DNA of 64,000 bases from Chitinophaga arvensicola. Its GTDB lineage: Bacteria; Bacteroidota; Bacteroidia; Chitinophagales; Chitinophagaceae. The DNA lies in the NCBI RefSeq assembly GCF_900110835.1, contig NZ_FOJG01000001.1:2697499-2761498 (forward strand). The letters run 5' to 3'. Positions 1 through 9,427 of this stretch are shown here, piece after piece; positions within the stretch are counted from its first letter, which is position 1; every line of letters begins with the position of its first letter. The notes beneath the pieces were generated by a model. It made no database searches, was not told the origin of the DNA, and saw only the letters and a list, made by a program, of their open reading frames with translations. Both the position numbers and the translations under genes were made by a program.

Positions 1-125
1 ACACCTGGAATGGGTTTGCCGCTGACGGCGTCCCTTATTTTTCCCGTAATGTTTTGTTGCGCAAATAGTGCCAGGGTACTGCATAGGCATAGCAGTACCA
101 GCAAGCTGGATTTTGGTAGAAGCAT
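1..125 (-). CDS. N-terminus of a probable TonB-dependent receptor or carboxypeptidase-regulatory-domain protein (partial)
   Basis: Only the first 41 codons lie in the window; the gene runs off the left edge. Reading the minus strand from ATG at 125, residues 1-23 form a signal peptide with a long hydrophobic core ending in LALFAQQ. The next residues, NITGKIRDAVSGKPIPGV, match the opening strand of a carboxypeptidase-regulatory-like (CarboxypepD_reg) domain. In Bacteroidota that domain most often begins SusC/RagA-type TonB-dependent receptors, but it also begins other exported proteins. The receptor assignment is inference from about 18 mature residues. The exported nature and the domain start are seen directly. 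Confidence 0.55.
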   Translation of the reverse strand, partial: MLLPKSSLLVLLCLCSTLALFAQQNITGKIRDAVSGKPIPG

Positions 126-445
126 AGCTTGTGATGGTTTAGATAATGAATGATTGACAAAACGCGGTTACAATATCATCATGCAGATGTTGTTTTTTGG
201 TTTGTGGAAATTACAGTTCTGATCTTGGTTGCTTAATACTTGCTAACTTCGTTGTGATCTCCTGCCGCATGGGGTGCTACGGGTTTTTCATCATTGTCTC
301 TGATGCGCAGGGAATTCTTACAGGCCATTCTTTGTTGTAACGTAAAATACCATAGCAGATTACGAAATTTTAAGGCTACTTGCGTTTTTTTTCTTTGACT
401 TAATTATGTTATATTTTTCATCTGGTCTTCGTAAATTGCGGCCTT
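126..445. other. Intergenic region without a recognisable gene
   Basis: This 320-base AT-rich gap separates two divergent genes, the minus-strand exported protein ending at 125 and thyA. It must hold both promoters. I find no exact TAnnTTTG element on either strand, no stable hairpin and no convincing ORF; a 70-residue plus-strand frame starting at 406 merely overlaps thyA. Confidence 0.5.
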
Positions 446-1267
446 ATGGAGCAGTACTTATCTTTATTACAACATATTATCCGGGAAGGCGCTGTGAAAA
501 CAGACCGCACCGGCACTGGCACTACCAGCTGTTTTGGCTATCAGATGCGTTTCAACTTACAGGAAGGCTTTCCGGTGGTAACCACCAAAAAGCTGCATCT
601 CAAATCCATCATATATGAACTGCTCTGGTTTTTAAGAGGAGATACCAATACCGCCTGGCTTAAAGAGCACGGCGTGAGTATATGGGACGAATGGGCCGAT
701 GCCAATGGTGATCTCGGGCCTGTTTACGGCAAACAATGGCGTAGCTGGGAAACCCGCGACGGAAAAGTGATAGACCAGATCACAGAAGCTGTAAATACTA
801 TTAAAAATAACCCGGACTCCCGTCGTATTATTGTGAACGCATGGAATGTAGGCGAGTTGTCTGAAATGGCACTCAGCCCCTGCCACTGCCTGTTCCAGTT
901 TTATGTAACCCCGGCAGATCCGGCAAAAAACGAAACCCGTGGTAAACTCAGCTGCCAGCTATACCAGCGCAGCGCAGATGTATTTCTCGGCGTTCCCTTT
1001 AATATCGCTTCCTACGCATTGCTGACCATGATGATGGCGCAGGTGTGTAACCTCGATGCAGGCGATTTTATCCATACCTTCGGTGATGTACACCTGTACA
1101 GTAATCACGTGGAACAGGCACAACTGCAATTAAGCAGAACACCATTCCCGCTGCCTGTGATGAAAATCAATCCGGACGTAAAAGATATTTTCTCCTTTAC
1201 CTACGAAGATTTTGAACTGGTAAACTATCAGTTTCATCCGGCCATAAAAGCACCGGTAGCTATATAA
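446..1267 (+). CDS. thyA: Thymidylate synthase
   Basis: Cytosolic ThyA methylates dUMP to dTMP using 5,10-methylene-tetrahydrofolate, which becomes dihydrofolate. The protein has 273 residues, close to the 264 of the E. coli enzyme. The N-terminal phosphate-binding stretch (KTDRTGTGT, residues 18-26), the catalytic cysteine in SPCHC (Cys146), the SRRI arginines (125-128), the [20 protein letters not shown] core and the C-terminal valine-alanine-isoleucine end are all present. The ATG at 446 is chosen because the family begins with a MEQYLxLL-like sequence there. Nine bases separate its stop codon from folA, so the two are almost certainly co-transcribed, pairing the enzyme that makes dihydrofolate with the one that reduces it. 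Confidence 0.98.
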   Translation: MEQYLSLLQHIIREGAVKTDRTGTGTTSCFGYQMRFNLQEGFPVVTTKKLHLKSIIYELLWFLRGDTNTAWLKEHGVSIWDEWADANGDLGPVYGKQWRSWETRDGKVIDQITEAVNTIKNNPDSRRIIVNAWNVGELSEMALSPCHCLFQFYVTPADPAKNETRGKLSCQLYQRSADVFLGVPFNIASYALLTMMMAQVCNLDAGDFIHTFGDVHLYSNHVEQAQLQLSRTPFPLPVMKINPDVKDIFSFTYEDFELVNYQFHPAIKAPVAI

Positions 1268-1276
1268 TTTCCCCAT

Positions 1277-1768
1277 ATGCGTATATCCATTATCGTAGCC
1301 GCTTCTGATAACGATGTGATCGGCATTAATAATATGCTGCCCTGGCGACTGCCTACGGATCTCAAATATTTTAAGGCCACTACCCTGGGGAAACCTATTG
1401 TAATGGGTCGTAAAACATTTGAATCCCTCGGCAAACCACTGCCTGGTCGCCCCAATATTGTGATTACCCGTCAGGCCGACTTTGCCCCGGAAGGTGCTTA
1501 TGTGGTGCGTTCTATCGAAGAAGGTATCGAAAAGGCCCGCTCTTTTGGCGGCGATGAATTATTCATTACCGGCGGCTCGCAGATTTTCGAGCAGGCGTGG
1601 CCGTTAGTAGAGCGCATCTACCTGACCCGCGTTTATGCAGTGGTACACGGAGATGCTTTTTTCCCGCACATTGATGGAGGTGAATTTGAACTGGTAAGCG
1701 ACGAACGTCATGAACCGGACGAGAAAAATCAACACGCTTTTTCTTTCCAGGTCTGGGAACGGATTTAA
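1277..1768 (+). CDS. folA: Dihydrofolate reductase
   Basis: FolA reduces dihydrofolate to tetrahydrofolate with NADPH, regenerating the cofactor used by ThyA just upstream. The 163-residue length is normal. The family hallmarks are visible: the AASDNDVIGINNMLPW start, the active-site acid in LPTDLKYFK (Asp28, equivalent to Asp27 of E. coli), the NADPH-binding GRKTFESLGKPLPGRPN segment, and FITGGSQIF. Folate analogues such as trimethoprim target this family, but nothing in the sequence shows resistance. Its stop is three bases from the dnaG stop on the opposite strand, so the two operons converge without room for a separate terminator. Confidence 0.98.
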   Translation: MRISIIVAASDNDVIGINNMLPWRLPTDLKYFKATTLGKPIVMGRKTFESLGKPLPGRPNIVITRQADFAPEGAYVVRSIEEGIEKARSFGGDELFITGGSQIFEQAWPLVERIYLTRVYAVVHGDAFFPHIDGGEFELVSDERHEPDEKNQHAFSFQVWERI

Positions 1769-1771
1769 TGC

Positions 1772-3739
1772 TTACTTGAAAATAACGGTGCCCATACCGT
1801 TGGTCAGTTCTTTTTCGAGGGAGTTGAGATGTTTCTGCATTTCAAGGCAGCTAAGGATCTGATCCATCTCCGTTGCCTTTTTGGCTTCTTCCTGGTTCTC
1901 ATGGATCAGCTTCTTGATCTTACGCAGAATAAGATAATTGGTGGTGGAAATGGTATCACTCAAATAGGCATTGTCGCCATAAACGGTATCTATTTCAAAT
2001 TGGTCTTTCCACTTACTGCTCAGATCCGCTTCTTTATCTTCCAGGATATTGGCAATCTGTTTAGAGAATTGCTGGTCTTCATGATAAAGAAACCACCGCT
2101 TGTCCTGGAGGTTACCAGCATCATACAATGCTTTGTATTCCCTTAAAATCCTTTTCACCAGTTCACTTTCTGCCAGCGCTTCAAAATCATAGGGGAGGTG
2201 GAACACATAATCGGCTACCGTGCTGTGTTCTTCTTCACTGAAAGGCATATCGCCAAAGCGCAGCAGGATCTTTACCAGCGCCTTTTCCTGCATTTCATGT
2301 CCGCTGATCAGTGAATCCACAGAAATACCGGTTTCGGCTGCTTCCATGGCGGCAATGGCCTCGTCGCTCAGGCCGTCATCATCCGGCTGGGGATTGTTGC
2401 GGGCATGGGCCTGCTCGCGTTTTACCAGGCGGTCACGGATAAACTTATTCACCAGCTGGATCAACCCCTGTTCATCGATATGCAGCAACTGGCTGCACTG
2501 ACGGATATAATCCTGTTGCCGGGTGAAATCTTCCGCCTTATCAATTTTAGAAATCGTTTCAGCGATCTCGTTTACCAGCTGTGATTTTTTATTACTGTCC
2601 GTACCGGCTTCCTGCATGCTGAGCTGCAGTTTAAACAGTACGAAATCCTGTTTGTGTTCCTTGATGAACTCCCGGAAGGCTTCCGCACCGATCTTTTGCA
2701 CATAACTGTCCGGATCTTCCTTATCGGGCAGTAATACGAGTTTTACGTTCAGGCCTTCTTCAATGGCCATGTCCAGTCCCCGGAGGGCTGCCTTTACGCC
2801 GGCGCTGTCACCATCATAGAGGATGGTGAGGTTGTTGGTGTATTTCTTGATCAGCCGCAGCTGGTCCTGCGTAAGGGAGGTACCACTGGAAGCCACCACG
2901 TTTTCCACACCGGCCTGGTGCAGTGAAATCACGTCTGTATAGCCTTCTACAAGCAAACACTCATTGAGTTTATCAATGGCATGTCGCGCAAAGTAGGTAC
3001 CATACAGTACCCGGCTTTTTACATAGATTTCGTTTTCGGGAGAATTGATGTATTTGGGTGCACGGTCTGATTTTACCAGGATACGTGCCCCGAAGCCCAG
3101 TATTTTACCGGACTGGTTATGAATAGGAAAGATAACCCTGCCACGATAGTTGTCTGCCGGCTGGTCGTTACGGATAGTTACCAAACCTGTTTTTTGCAGG
3201 TATTCCAGGTTGTAGCCCTTGTCCAGTGCCGATTTGGCAAAGGAATCAAAGGTGTTCAGGCAGTAGCCCAGCTGGAACTTTTTGATAGTTTCTTCCGTAA
3301 ATCCCCTTTCTTCAAAATAACTCAGGCCCACATTCTGGCCTTCAGGTTTATTGAACAAGGTATCTGTAAAGTATTCACGGGCGTAGTTGTTGATGATAAA
3401 CAAACTATCGGCCATGAGCTGGTGCTGTTTCAGCTCCGGACTTACTTCCGTTTCTTCCAGTTCTACCTGGTAGCGCTGTGCCAGCCAGCGTAATGCTTCT
3501 ACATAGGAGTATTTCTCATGCTCCATGATAAAGCTGATGGAATTGCCGCTGGCGCCGCAACCAAAGCATTTATAGATCTCTTTGCCGGGAGATACGGTGA
3601 AGGATGGCGACTTTTCGTTGTGAAACGGGCACAGGCCTAAATAGTTGGCCCCCCTTTTTTTCAGTTTAACGAAGGAGCCCACAATTTCCACAATATCAAT
3701 GCGGCTGAGGATCTGTTGTATGGAGTTTTGAGATATCAC
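1772..3739 (-). CDS. dnaG: DNA primase
   Basis: DnaG makes RNA primers at the replication fork and works with the DnaB helicase. Its 655 residues hold an N-terminal CHC2 zinc ribbon (Cys37, His40, Cys58, Cys61; CPFHNEKSPSF and CFGCGASG), a TOPRIM catalytic core (LLVEGYTDVISLHQAG with the acid-rich LYDGDSAG), and a C-terminal DnaB-interacting region that is diverged. The start is GTG at 3739; no ATG lies near, and the resulting N-terminus (MISQNSIQQILSRIDIVEIV) aligns with the family start. A minus-strand TATGTTTG promoter element lies 14 bases upstream. The gene is not in an rpsU-dnaG-rpoD arrangement; it stands alone, facing thyA-folA. Confidence 0.97.
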   Translation of the reverse strand: MISQNSIQQILSRIDIVEIVGSFVKLKKRGANYLGLCPFHNEKSPSFTVSPGKEIYKCFGCGASGNSISFIMEHEKYSYVEALRWLAQRYQVELEETEVSPELKQHQLMADSLFIINNYAREYFTDTLFNKPEGQNVGLSYFEERGFTEETIKKFQLGYCLNTFDSFAKSALDKGYNLEYLQKTGLVTIRNDQPADNYRGRVIFPIHNQSGKILGFGARILVKSDRAPKYINSPENEIYVKSRVLYGTYFARHAIDKLNECLLVEGYTDVISLHQAGVENVVASSGTSLTQDQLRLIKKYTNNLTILYDGDSAGVKAALRGLDMAIEEGLNVKLVLLPDKEDPDSYVQKIGAEAFREFIKEHKQDFVLFKLQLSMQEAGTDSNKKSQLVNEIAETISKIDKAEDFTRQQDYIRQCSQLLHIDEQGLIQLVNKFIRDRLVKREQAHARNNPQPDDDGLSDEAIAAMEAAETGISVDSLISGHEMQEKALVKILLRFGDMPFSEEEHSTVADYVFHLPYDFEALAESELVKRILREYKALYDAGNLQDKRWFLYHEDQQFSKQIANILEDKEADLSSKWKDQFEIDTVYGDNAYLSDTISTTNYLILRKIKKLIHENQEEAKKATEMDQILSCLEMQKHLNSLEKELTNGMGTVIFK

Positions 3740-3752
3740 GGTTACGCAACTG

Positions 3753-3760
3753 CAAACATA
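3753..3760 (-). promoter_or_regulatory. Promoter -7 element (TATGTTTG) of dnaG
   Basis: On the minus strand this reads TATGTTTG, an exact match to the Bacteroidota TAnnTTTG element, 14 bases before the GTG start of dnaG. No TTTG -33 box was found at the usual spacing, so the call rests on the -7 box and its position. It implies a very short leader. Confidence 0.4.
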
Positions 3761-3879
3761 CGCAAAATTGGATTAGGGGAGAAAGGTTGCCGCAATGATG
3801 ACATATTTGGTTAAATTAAACAAAAAACATATAATTTTAAATCAACCTAAAGATCCCTGATTCTGATAACTCGCTATCT

Positions 3880-6800
3880 ATGAATAGACTTTTACTATTG
3901 TTTGTTTTGCTGATCTCCTCTTATGGGCTTCGTGCAACACCATTTTTGACCAACAAGATAAGTACCGGGGAGCATCCCGGAGATTTTAAGAAGGCAGATA
4001 CTACACAGTGTACCGAGCGTTTAGAACTTGGACCAGACATTTACCTTCATTCAGATGGAGATGTGGCATTCAAGGCGCCAGGCAACTGGGCAACTTATCT
4101 CTGGTCCAATGGCGCTACAACTGCTTCGACAGTACTGGCCACGAAGGGGAAATATTGGTTAAGAGTAACGGATCAGTGTGGAAATGTATTTTCAGATACG
4201 TTGATCCTGAGGGAGTACGAATATTGCACGCGGTTCCGGGACAATACGGTAATTGGCTGCGACAGTACCATTCATAACCTGTTTTTTTCGGAGTGCATAC
4301 CTATGGTCTATAAACCTGGTGCCTTTTATCCGGTAAGCTGGCATTTCTCTGATGGCAGCGTGATTACAGGACCTACCTGTACCCGTGTTACAAAATCTGA
4401 CGAAGTGGGAAATGTAATGATCTATTTGCATAATCCCAGTACAGGTGAGGATATCCGGTATTATAAAACAATAAGGAATGCTAGCATTTCCATCGCTTAT
4501 TTTGATAAGATCTTGGTTCCGCTGAATAAAGACACCGTACTCAAAACGGTTTTTCCCGATCGGGAAAGCATGAGGTTCGATCCGGCGGAGCCGCTCATGG
4601 GGAAATGGTCAACCGGCGACACCACCCAGGGGTTGAAAGTGACGCAGTCCGGAAAGTATACCTATACTCTAAGCATCCGCCGTTGTCCGAAAAGATTAGA
4701 GTATGTTCAGTATTACGCAGTAGGAAATGCTATTTTAAACCCAATTATGAAGGCTACCAGCGAAGGAGGCCTTACTTATAACTTTGAAGATTCCGTGTTG
4801 AACTCCTATTATCCAGTCCTGAAGTGGGAATTCGGGGATGGGGAAACTGCGGAAGGAAGGGAAGTGACGCATACTTATGCCGAACCCGGTTATTATAGCG
4901 TAAAGTTGACCGGCGTTAATGGCAACATAGAGGATGCAGAGGAAACAGGTTTGGAAGTTGGCCCAAATATAAAGCCTGATCTTGGCCCGGATGCATTACT
5001 CTGTCCGGGAGATTCGCTGAATCTTTATTCTTATAACACTGTCGCCGGCGCAAAATATCACTGGAACACCGGTGATACCACCTACACTTTAAAAGTGAAG
5101 CAACCTGGCCAGTATATTCTGGAAGTTGTTGTTGGAGATCGCTTTTCCACTGATACCATCAACATCACAGCTGGTTGCAAACTCGCCGCAGGATTCTTTT
5201 ATAAAAGAGCCAACGATGGGAAATTAACAATGGTATTCACAGAAACTCCGACCCATGTTACCAACGCAGTCACCAACCGCCACTGGGATTTCGGCGATGG
5301 AAACACATCAGTAACCGAAAATCCTTCGCATACATACGCGGCTCCCGGAAATTATAACGTACGGTTATGGATACACGATTCAATTGCACATCAGCAAGAT
5401 AGTATTGTTCGATCTGTTTATATTATGCCACCTGTAAAAGTGGCGTTAGGTAAAGATACCACCATCGCAGCAGGACAAACCTTAACACTCGATGCCTCTG
5501 CCGCTATTGGTTTCTGGCATGGAGACGCCACCTATCGCTGGTCTACCGGCGACACCAGCAGATTACTCAACATCAATAAGCCCGGTTTCTATACCTTGAC
5601 GGTAAAGATGTATGGCTACAGCTCTACTGATACTATCAAGGTAACATGGAATCCTCCGCCAGTGGAGCAAAATGTAACGATGCTTTACAGCAATAACGGG
5701 GCAAATCCGAAAAGAGTATTTTTTCAGAATACGTCGTCGCTGCCGGATATTATCAGAACAACCTGGTATACCGGCGATGGAAACAGTGTGGTCCTGGAGG
5801 GCAACAATAGTAACTATGTCTTCTACAATTATGCGCAGGAAGGCGTTTACCAGGTAAGAATGGAGGTACTGACATCAGATAACCTCATTCACACGGCGTT
5901 CGAACAGGTGACTGTGTGGCCGGCATTTAATGCAGGCAGCGATACGACCTACACCGGATCTCCGATGTTGTTTAAAATTAATGAACCATTTTACAGTGAC
6001 ACTACTGCTGTAGTAACCTGGTATCCCGGCGGCATTAAAGCACGTCAGTTACTGGTTACAGGACCGGGAGAATATTCCGCGTATTTAAATACGCCCAATT
6101 TTTCTGCGGCAGATACTTTCTACGTATATCCACCGCTGCATGTGGATATTGGTCCGGATACCACACTCACCGGTAATTCGCTGGTCTTAAAGATCAATGC
6201 TCCTTATTTTGGAGACCGGAGCGTGAAATGTACGTGGTACCCGGGCGCTATCAGCGGCCAGCAGATCACTGTACAATCACCGGGGACTTATACCGTGAGC
6301 GCTTCGCGCTTTGGATCTGTGTCTGTGGACAGTATTGTTGTGAAAGATGGTCGTCCAAAACCTGCCGACTTCAGCTACGTCCGCGCCAACAATGGGCAAT
6401 ACACGATGAACTTTAGCGGTATCCCCTCCGCCGATATACTGAATGCAACCTATAGTTGGGATTTCGGGGATAATGGCTTCGCAACCGGCAAAAATGTAGC
6501 ACATACCTACAACCAGGCCGGTGTTTACAACGTGTGGCTGTTTGTAACAGATAGCCTGCAACGTACCGATACTGTCCGTAAACTGGTGACTGTTGTTCCG
6601 TTCGTATCTGTGAACCTGGGCCCCGATACTACTGTAGAAGCAGGAACACCGTTCCGCCTCGATGGTATTACCGCTATCGGCGGCATAAGACCGGATAACA
6701 TTACATTCCAGTGGTCTACCGGAGATACCAGCAGCGCCATCACGGTAACGCAACCAGGCAGCTATGGCCTGTCAGTGAGCCAGTATGGCCGCATCACAAC

Positions 6801-8088
6801 AGACAGCATCCGTATTTATCACCGCGTTACACCGCCGTTAAAAGCTAATTTCACTTATGGCCGCGCCAATAATGGCCAGCTGACCGTGAACTTTGCCGCC
6901 ACGCCTACACCACGTGCCGTTAAATACAGCTGGAATTTCGGGGATAATACTTCTGATAGTGGTGTCACGGTATCGCACACTTATCATGCTGCTAATAGCT
7001 TCATCGTACGCCTGACCGTTAGCGATAACAGTAATGGAAGGGACACTATGCAGCAAACGGTAACTGTAGCAGCACCTATCCGCATCAACCTCGGACCGGA
7101 TACCACCTACTATGGTACTCCATTGGTATTACGTATCAATGCGCCTTATGACAAGGATTCCACTGTTACAGTGAAGTGGATGCCGGGTAATATCAGCGGC
7201 AAACAGATCACGGTAAACGCACCGGGTACTTACTATGCTACTGCTACCCAATACGGCTTCTCCTTTACAGATACTATTGTGGTGGCAAGTCCGCCGCAGG
7301 TGCCGCCGGTGATCGATAGCAGCGCTGCTGTGGTGACGGTAAAAGACAGCATCCCGGTAACTTATACTTTCCCGCATCCGTTGAACCAGGATAATATCTT
7401 TACTGTGCAACTGATACAGTCCTCCTCTTCAACAGGTGGTCGTTCCTCAGCACCGGAAGTGATTAATATCAATAGCTTCAAGGGTACAGATCCACGTGTA
7501 TCCCTCAACGTTAAATTACCGGAATCGGTACCATGTGGTAAAAACTATCGTATCCGCGTGATCTCCAGTTCTCCGGCAGATACATCGATCTGGTCACAGG
7601 GCTTTGAAGTATTGAATCCGCCGCCGGTACCAGTGCTTACCCAGCGTGGCGATTCGCTGGAATCTACCGAAGGTTTTGCCTACCAGTGGTTCCGGAATAA
7701 TCAACCTGTAAATGGTGCAACCAGTCGCACGATCAGGGCGAAAGTAAATGGTTCGTACCAGGTACAGGTGTTCTCTTCCGGCGATTGCAGTACCATGTCA
7801 GCGCCGCTGTCGATGGTGATCACAGGGTTAACGGATCTCAGCTTAACTATCAGCAAACTCACTGTATATCCGAATCCTACTGCAGGAGCCGTGTATGTGG
7901 AAGTAGAGAAAGTGCCGGCCAAACCAGTGCAGGCAGATGTGTATAACAGTAAGGGTGGTATTGTATACACCTTCCTGATAAAAGAAAAGAAAACAGTACT
8001 GGATTTAAGTACACAACCACGGGGTATCTACTACATCGTACCAAGAGGGGCCGGTAAGCAGAAAGCCGCAACAGTAGTGATACAATAA
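3880..8088 (+). CDS. Giant secreted PKD-repeat protein with T9SS type A sorting domain
   Basis: A 1402-residue exported protein. An N-terminal signal peptide (MNRLLLLFVLLISSYGLRA) is followed by alternating modules: Ig-like segments opening with an LGPD(T) motif and containing WSTGDT or WYPG turns, and PKD domains. PKD signatures (WEFGDG, WDFGDG, YTGDG, WDFGDN, WNFGDN) are encoded near 4825, 5284, 5764, 6457 and 6931, each followed by an HTY- or YNY-type strand and a V-R/K-L strand. The last 80 residues (LTVYPNPTAGAVYVEVE ... GIYYIV) are a Por secretion-type C-terminal sorting domain, so the protein should cross the outer membrane by T9SS and be released or anchored at the surface. No catalytic domain is visible; adhesion, matrix or gliding roles are inference. 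A perfect hairpin lies just after the stop. Confidence 0.9.
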   Translation: MNRLLLLFVLLISSYGLRATPFLTNKISTGEHPGDFKKADTTQCTERLELGPDIYLHSDGDVAFKAPGNWATYLWSNGATTASTVLATKGKYWLRVTDQCGNVFSDTLILREYEYCTRFRDNTVIGCDSTIHNLFFSECIPMVYKPGAFYPVSWHFSDGSVITGPTCTRVTKSDEVGNVMIYLHNPSTGEDIRYYKTIRNASISIAYFDKILVPLNKDTVLKTVFPDRESMRFDPAEPLMGKWSTGDTTQGLKVTQSGKYTYTLSIRRCPKRLEYVQYYAVGNAILNPIMKATSEGGLTYNFEDSVLNSYYPVLKWEFGDGETAEGREVTHTYAEPGYYSVKLTGVNGNIEDAEETGLEVGPNIKPDLGPDALLCPGDSLNLYSYNTVAGAKYHWNTGDTTYTLKVKQPGQYILEVVVGDRFSTDTINITAGCKLAAGFFYKRANDGKLTMVFTETPTHVTNAVTNRHWDFGDGNTSVTENPSHTYAAPGNYNVRLWIHDSIAHQQDSIVRSVYIMPPVKVALGKDTTIAAGQTLTLDASAAIGFWHGDATYRWSTGDTSRLLNINKPGFYTLTVKMYGYSSTDTIKVTWNPPPVEQNVTMLYSNNGANPKRVFFQNTSSLPDIIRTTWYTGDGNSVVLEGNNSNYVFYNYAQEGVYQVRMEVLTSDNLIHTAFEQVTVWPAFNAGSDTTYTGSPMLFKINEPFYSDTTAVVTWYPGGIKARQLLVTGPGEYSAYLNTPNFSAADTFYVYPPLHVDIGPDTTLTGNSLVLKINAPYFGDRSVKCTWYPGAISGQQITVQSPGTYTVSASRFGSVSVDSIVVKDGRPKPADFSYVRANNGQYTMNFSGIPSADILNATYSWDFGDNGFATGKNVAHTYNQAGVYNVWLFVTDSLQRTDTVRKLVTVVPFVSVNLGPDTTVEAGTPFRLDGITAIGGIRPDNITFQWSTGDTSSAITVTQPGSYGLSVSQYGRITTDSIRIYHRVTPPLKANFTYGRANNGQLTVNFAATPTPRAVKYSWNFGDNTSDSGVTVSHTYHAANSFIVRLTVSDNSNGRDTMQQTVTVAAPIRINLGPDTTYYGTPLVLRINAPYDKDSTVTVKWMPGNISGKQITVNAPGTYYATATQYGFSFTDTIVVASPPQVPPVIDSSAAVVTVKDSIPVTYTFPHPLNQDNIFTVQLIQSSSSTGGRSSAPEVININSFKGTDPRVSLNVKLPESVPCGKNYRIRVISSSPADTSIWSQGFEVLNPPPVPVLTQRGDSLESTEGFAYQWFRNNQPVNGATSRTIRAKVNGSYQVQVFSSGDCSTMSAPLSMVITGLTDLSLTISKLTVYPNPTAGAVYVEVEKVPAKPVQADVYNSKGGIVYTFLIKEKKTVLDLSTQPRGIYYIVPRGAGKQKAATVVIQ

Positions 8089-8103
8089 TCATTTATAATA
8101 AGG

Positions 8104-8144
8104 CAGTAATGGCGCAGCAGATCTGATCTCCTGCGCCATTACTG
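8104..8144 (+). terminator. Terminator hairpin after the PKD-repeat gene
   Basis: A 14-base perfect inverted repeat (8104-8117 with 8131-8144, core GGCGCAG/CTGCGCC) encloses a 13-base loop, 16 bases after the stop. The T-run after it is short and interrupted, so this may be a weak terminator or a 3' stabilising hairpin. Confidence 0.6.
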
Positions 8145-8162
8145 TTCCCGGCAACTTTTCCT

Positions 8163-8170
8163 TATATTTG
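8163..8170 (+). promoter_or_regulatory. Promoter -7 element (TATATTTG) of the thiolase gene
   Basis: TATATTTG matches TAnnTTTG exactly and lies 38 bases before the thiolase ATG, downstream of the previous gene's hairpin. This supports a separate transcription start. No clear -33 box is visible. Confidence 0.45.
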
Positions 8171-8208
8171 GTAGATTATAAACTAGCCAAATCAATCTTA
8201 TTTATCAG

Positions 8209-9381
8209 ATGAAAGAAGTATTTATAGTAGCTACGGCCCGCACCCCTATAGGTTCATTCAATGGCGCGCTGGCAGGCATTCCGGCCACGCAGCTGGGTGC
8301 TACCGTTATCAAAGCGGCACTGGAAAGAGCGGGTATTGCACCAGCCGAAGTAAATGAAGTATACATGGGCAATGTGCTCAGCGCCAACCTCGGACAGGCC
8401 CCTGCCAATCAGGCCAGTCTCGCCGCAGGCGTACCCAATAACGTGCCCTGCACTACTGTTAACAAAGTATGTGCCTCCGGCATGAAAGCAATTATGCTGG
8501 CCGCACAAAGTATCATGCTGGGAGATAATGAAGTAGTAGTAGCCGGTGGCATGGAAAATATGAGCGCCACACCTTACTACCTGGATAAAGCCCGCACCGG
8601 GTATAAACTGGGACATGGCAGCATCACCGATGGTATTATCCGCGATGGCCTCTGGGATCCTTACAAAGATTTCCACATGGGCAATGCGGCAGAACTGTGT
8701 GCTACAGAATACCACATCACCCGGGAAGACCAGGACGCATACGCTATTGAAAGTTATAAAAGAGCCGCTGCCGCCTGGGAAAAAGGGTATTTCAAAGAAG
8801 AAGTAGTACCGGTAACCGTACCGGGGAAACAGGTGGTGACCGTAGCAGAAGACGAAGATTATAAAAAAGTGATCTTCGATAAAGTGCCAACCCTGAAACC
8901 AAGCTTCCAGAAAGATGGTACCATCACAGCTGCCAACGCTTCCAATATCAACGACGGCGCTGCCGCAGTAGTGCTGGTGAGCGGCGAAAAACTGAAAGCC
9001 CTGGGCTTAAAACCACTGGCGAAGATCATCAGCTTTGCAGATGCTTCCCAGGCGCCGGAATGGTTTACCACCACCCCGGTAAAAGCCATCAATAACGCGC
9101 TGACAAAGGCCGGCATGAAAATCAGCGATATGGACGTAGCGGAAGTAAATGAAGCATTCTCCTGTGTACCTATTGCCAATGCAAAAGACCTGGGCCTGTC
9201 GCTCGATAAAGTAAATGTATGGGGTGGAGCAGTAGCTATGGGGCATCCGATTGGTTGCAGTGGCGCCCGTATCGTAGTCACCCTCAATTCGATCCTGCAT
9301 CAGCAGCAGGCCCGTTACGGTGTGGCAGGAATCTGTAACGGCGGTGGCGGCGCCAGCGCTATCATTATAGAAAGAGTCTAA
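8209..9381 (+). CDS. Acetyl-CoA C-acetyltransferase (thiolase)
   Basis: A cytosolic biosynthetic/degradative thiolase that interconverts two acetyl-CoA and acetoacetyl-CoA. The 390 residues are the usual length. The nucleophilic cysteine lies in NKVCASGMKA (Cys88). The GGMENMS segment, the NEAF asparagine-histidine-region motif and the C-terminal GHPIGCSGARI and CNGGGGASA motifs hold the remaining catalytic residues. The short active-site cleft pattern resembles the AtoB/PhaA group more than FadA, but substrate chain length cannot be settled here. It has its own promoter element and ends in a hairpin, so it appears monocistronic; neighbours give no pathway clue. Confidence 0.93.
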   Translation: MKEVFIVATARTPIGSFNGALAGIPATQLGATVIKAALERAGIAPAEVNEVYMGNVLSANLGQAPANQASLAAGVPNNVPCTTVNKVCASGMKAIMLAAQSIMLGDNEVVVAGGMENMSATPYYLDKARTGYKLGHGSITDGIIRDGLWDPYKDFHMGNAAELCATEYHITREDQDAYAIESYKRAAAAWEKGYFKEEVVPVTVPGKQVVTVAEDEDYKKVIFDKVPTLKPSFQKDGTITAANASNINDGAAAVVLVSGEKLKALGLKPLAKIISFADASQAPEWFTTTPVKAINNALTKAGMKISDMDVAEVNEAFSCVPIANAKDLGLSLDKVNVWGGAVAMGHPIGCSGARIVVTLNSILHQQQARYGVAGICNGGGGASAIIIERV

Positions 9382-9388
9382 CATATTT

Positions 9389-9422
9389 ACAGCCTTCGGC
9401 AATTCCAATTGCTGAAGGCTGT
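9389..9422. terminator. Terminator hairpin between thiolase and membrane-protein genes
   Basis: Arms of 16 bases (9389-9404 and 9407-9422) pair with one mismatch around a core of AGCCTTC/GAAGGCT. It lies between two convergent genes, with stops at 9381 and 9428, and could terminate both. The T-tract on either strand is short. Confidence 0.55.
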
Positions 9423-9427
9423 TCCAT

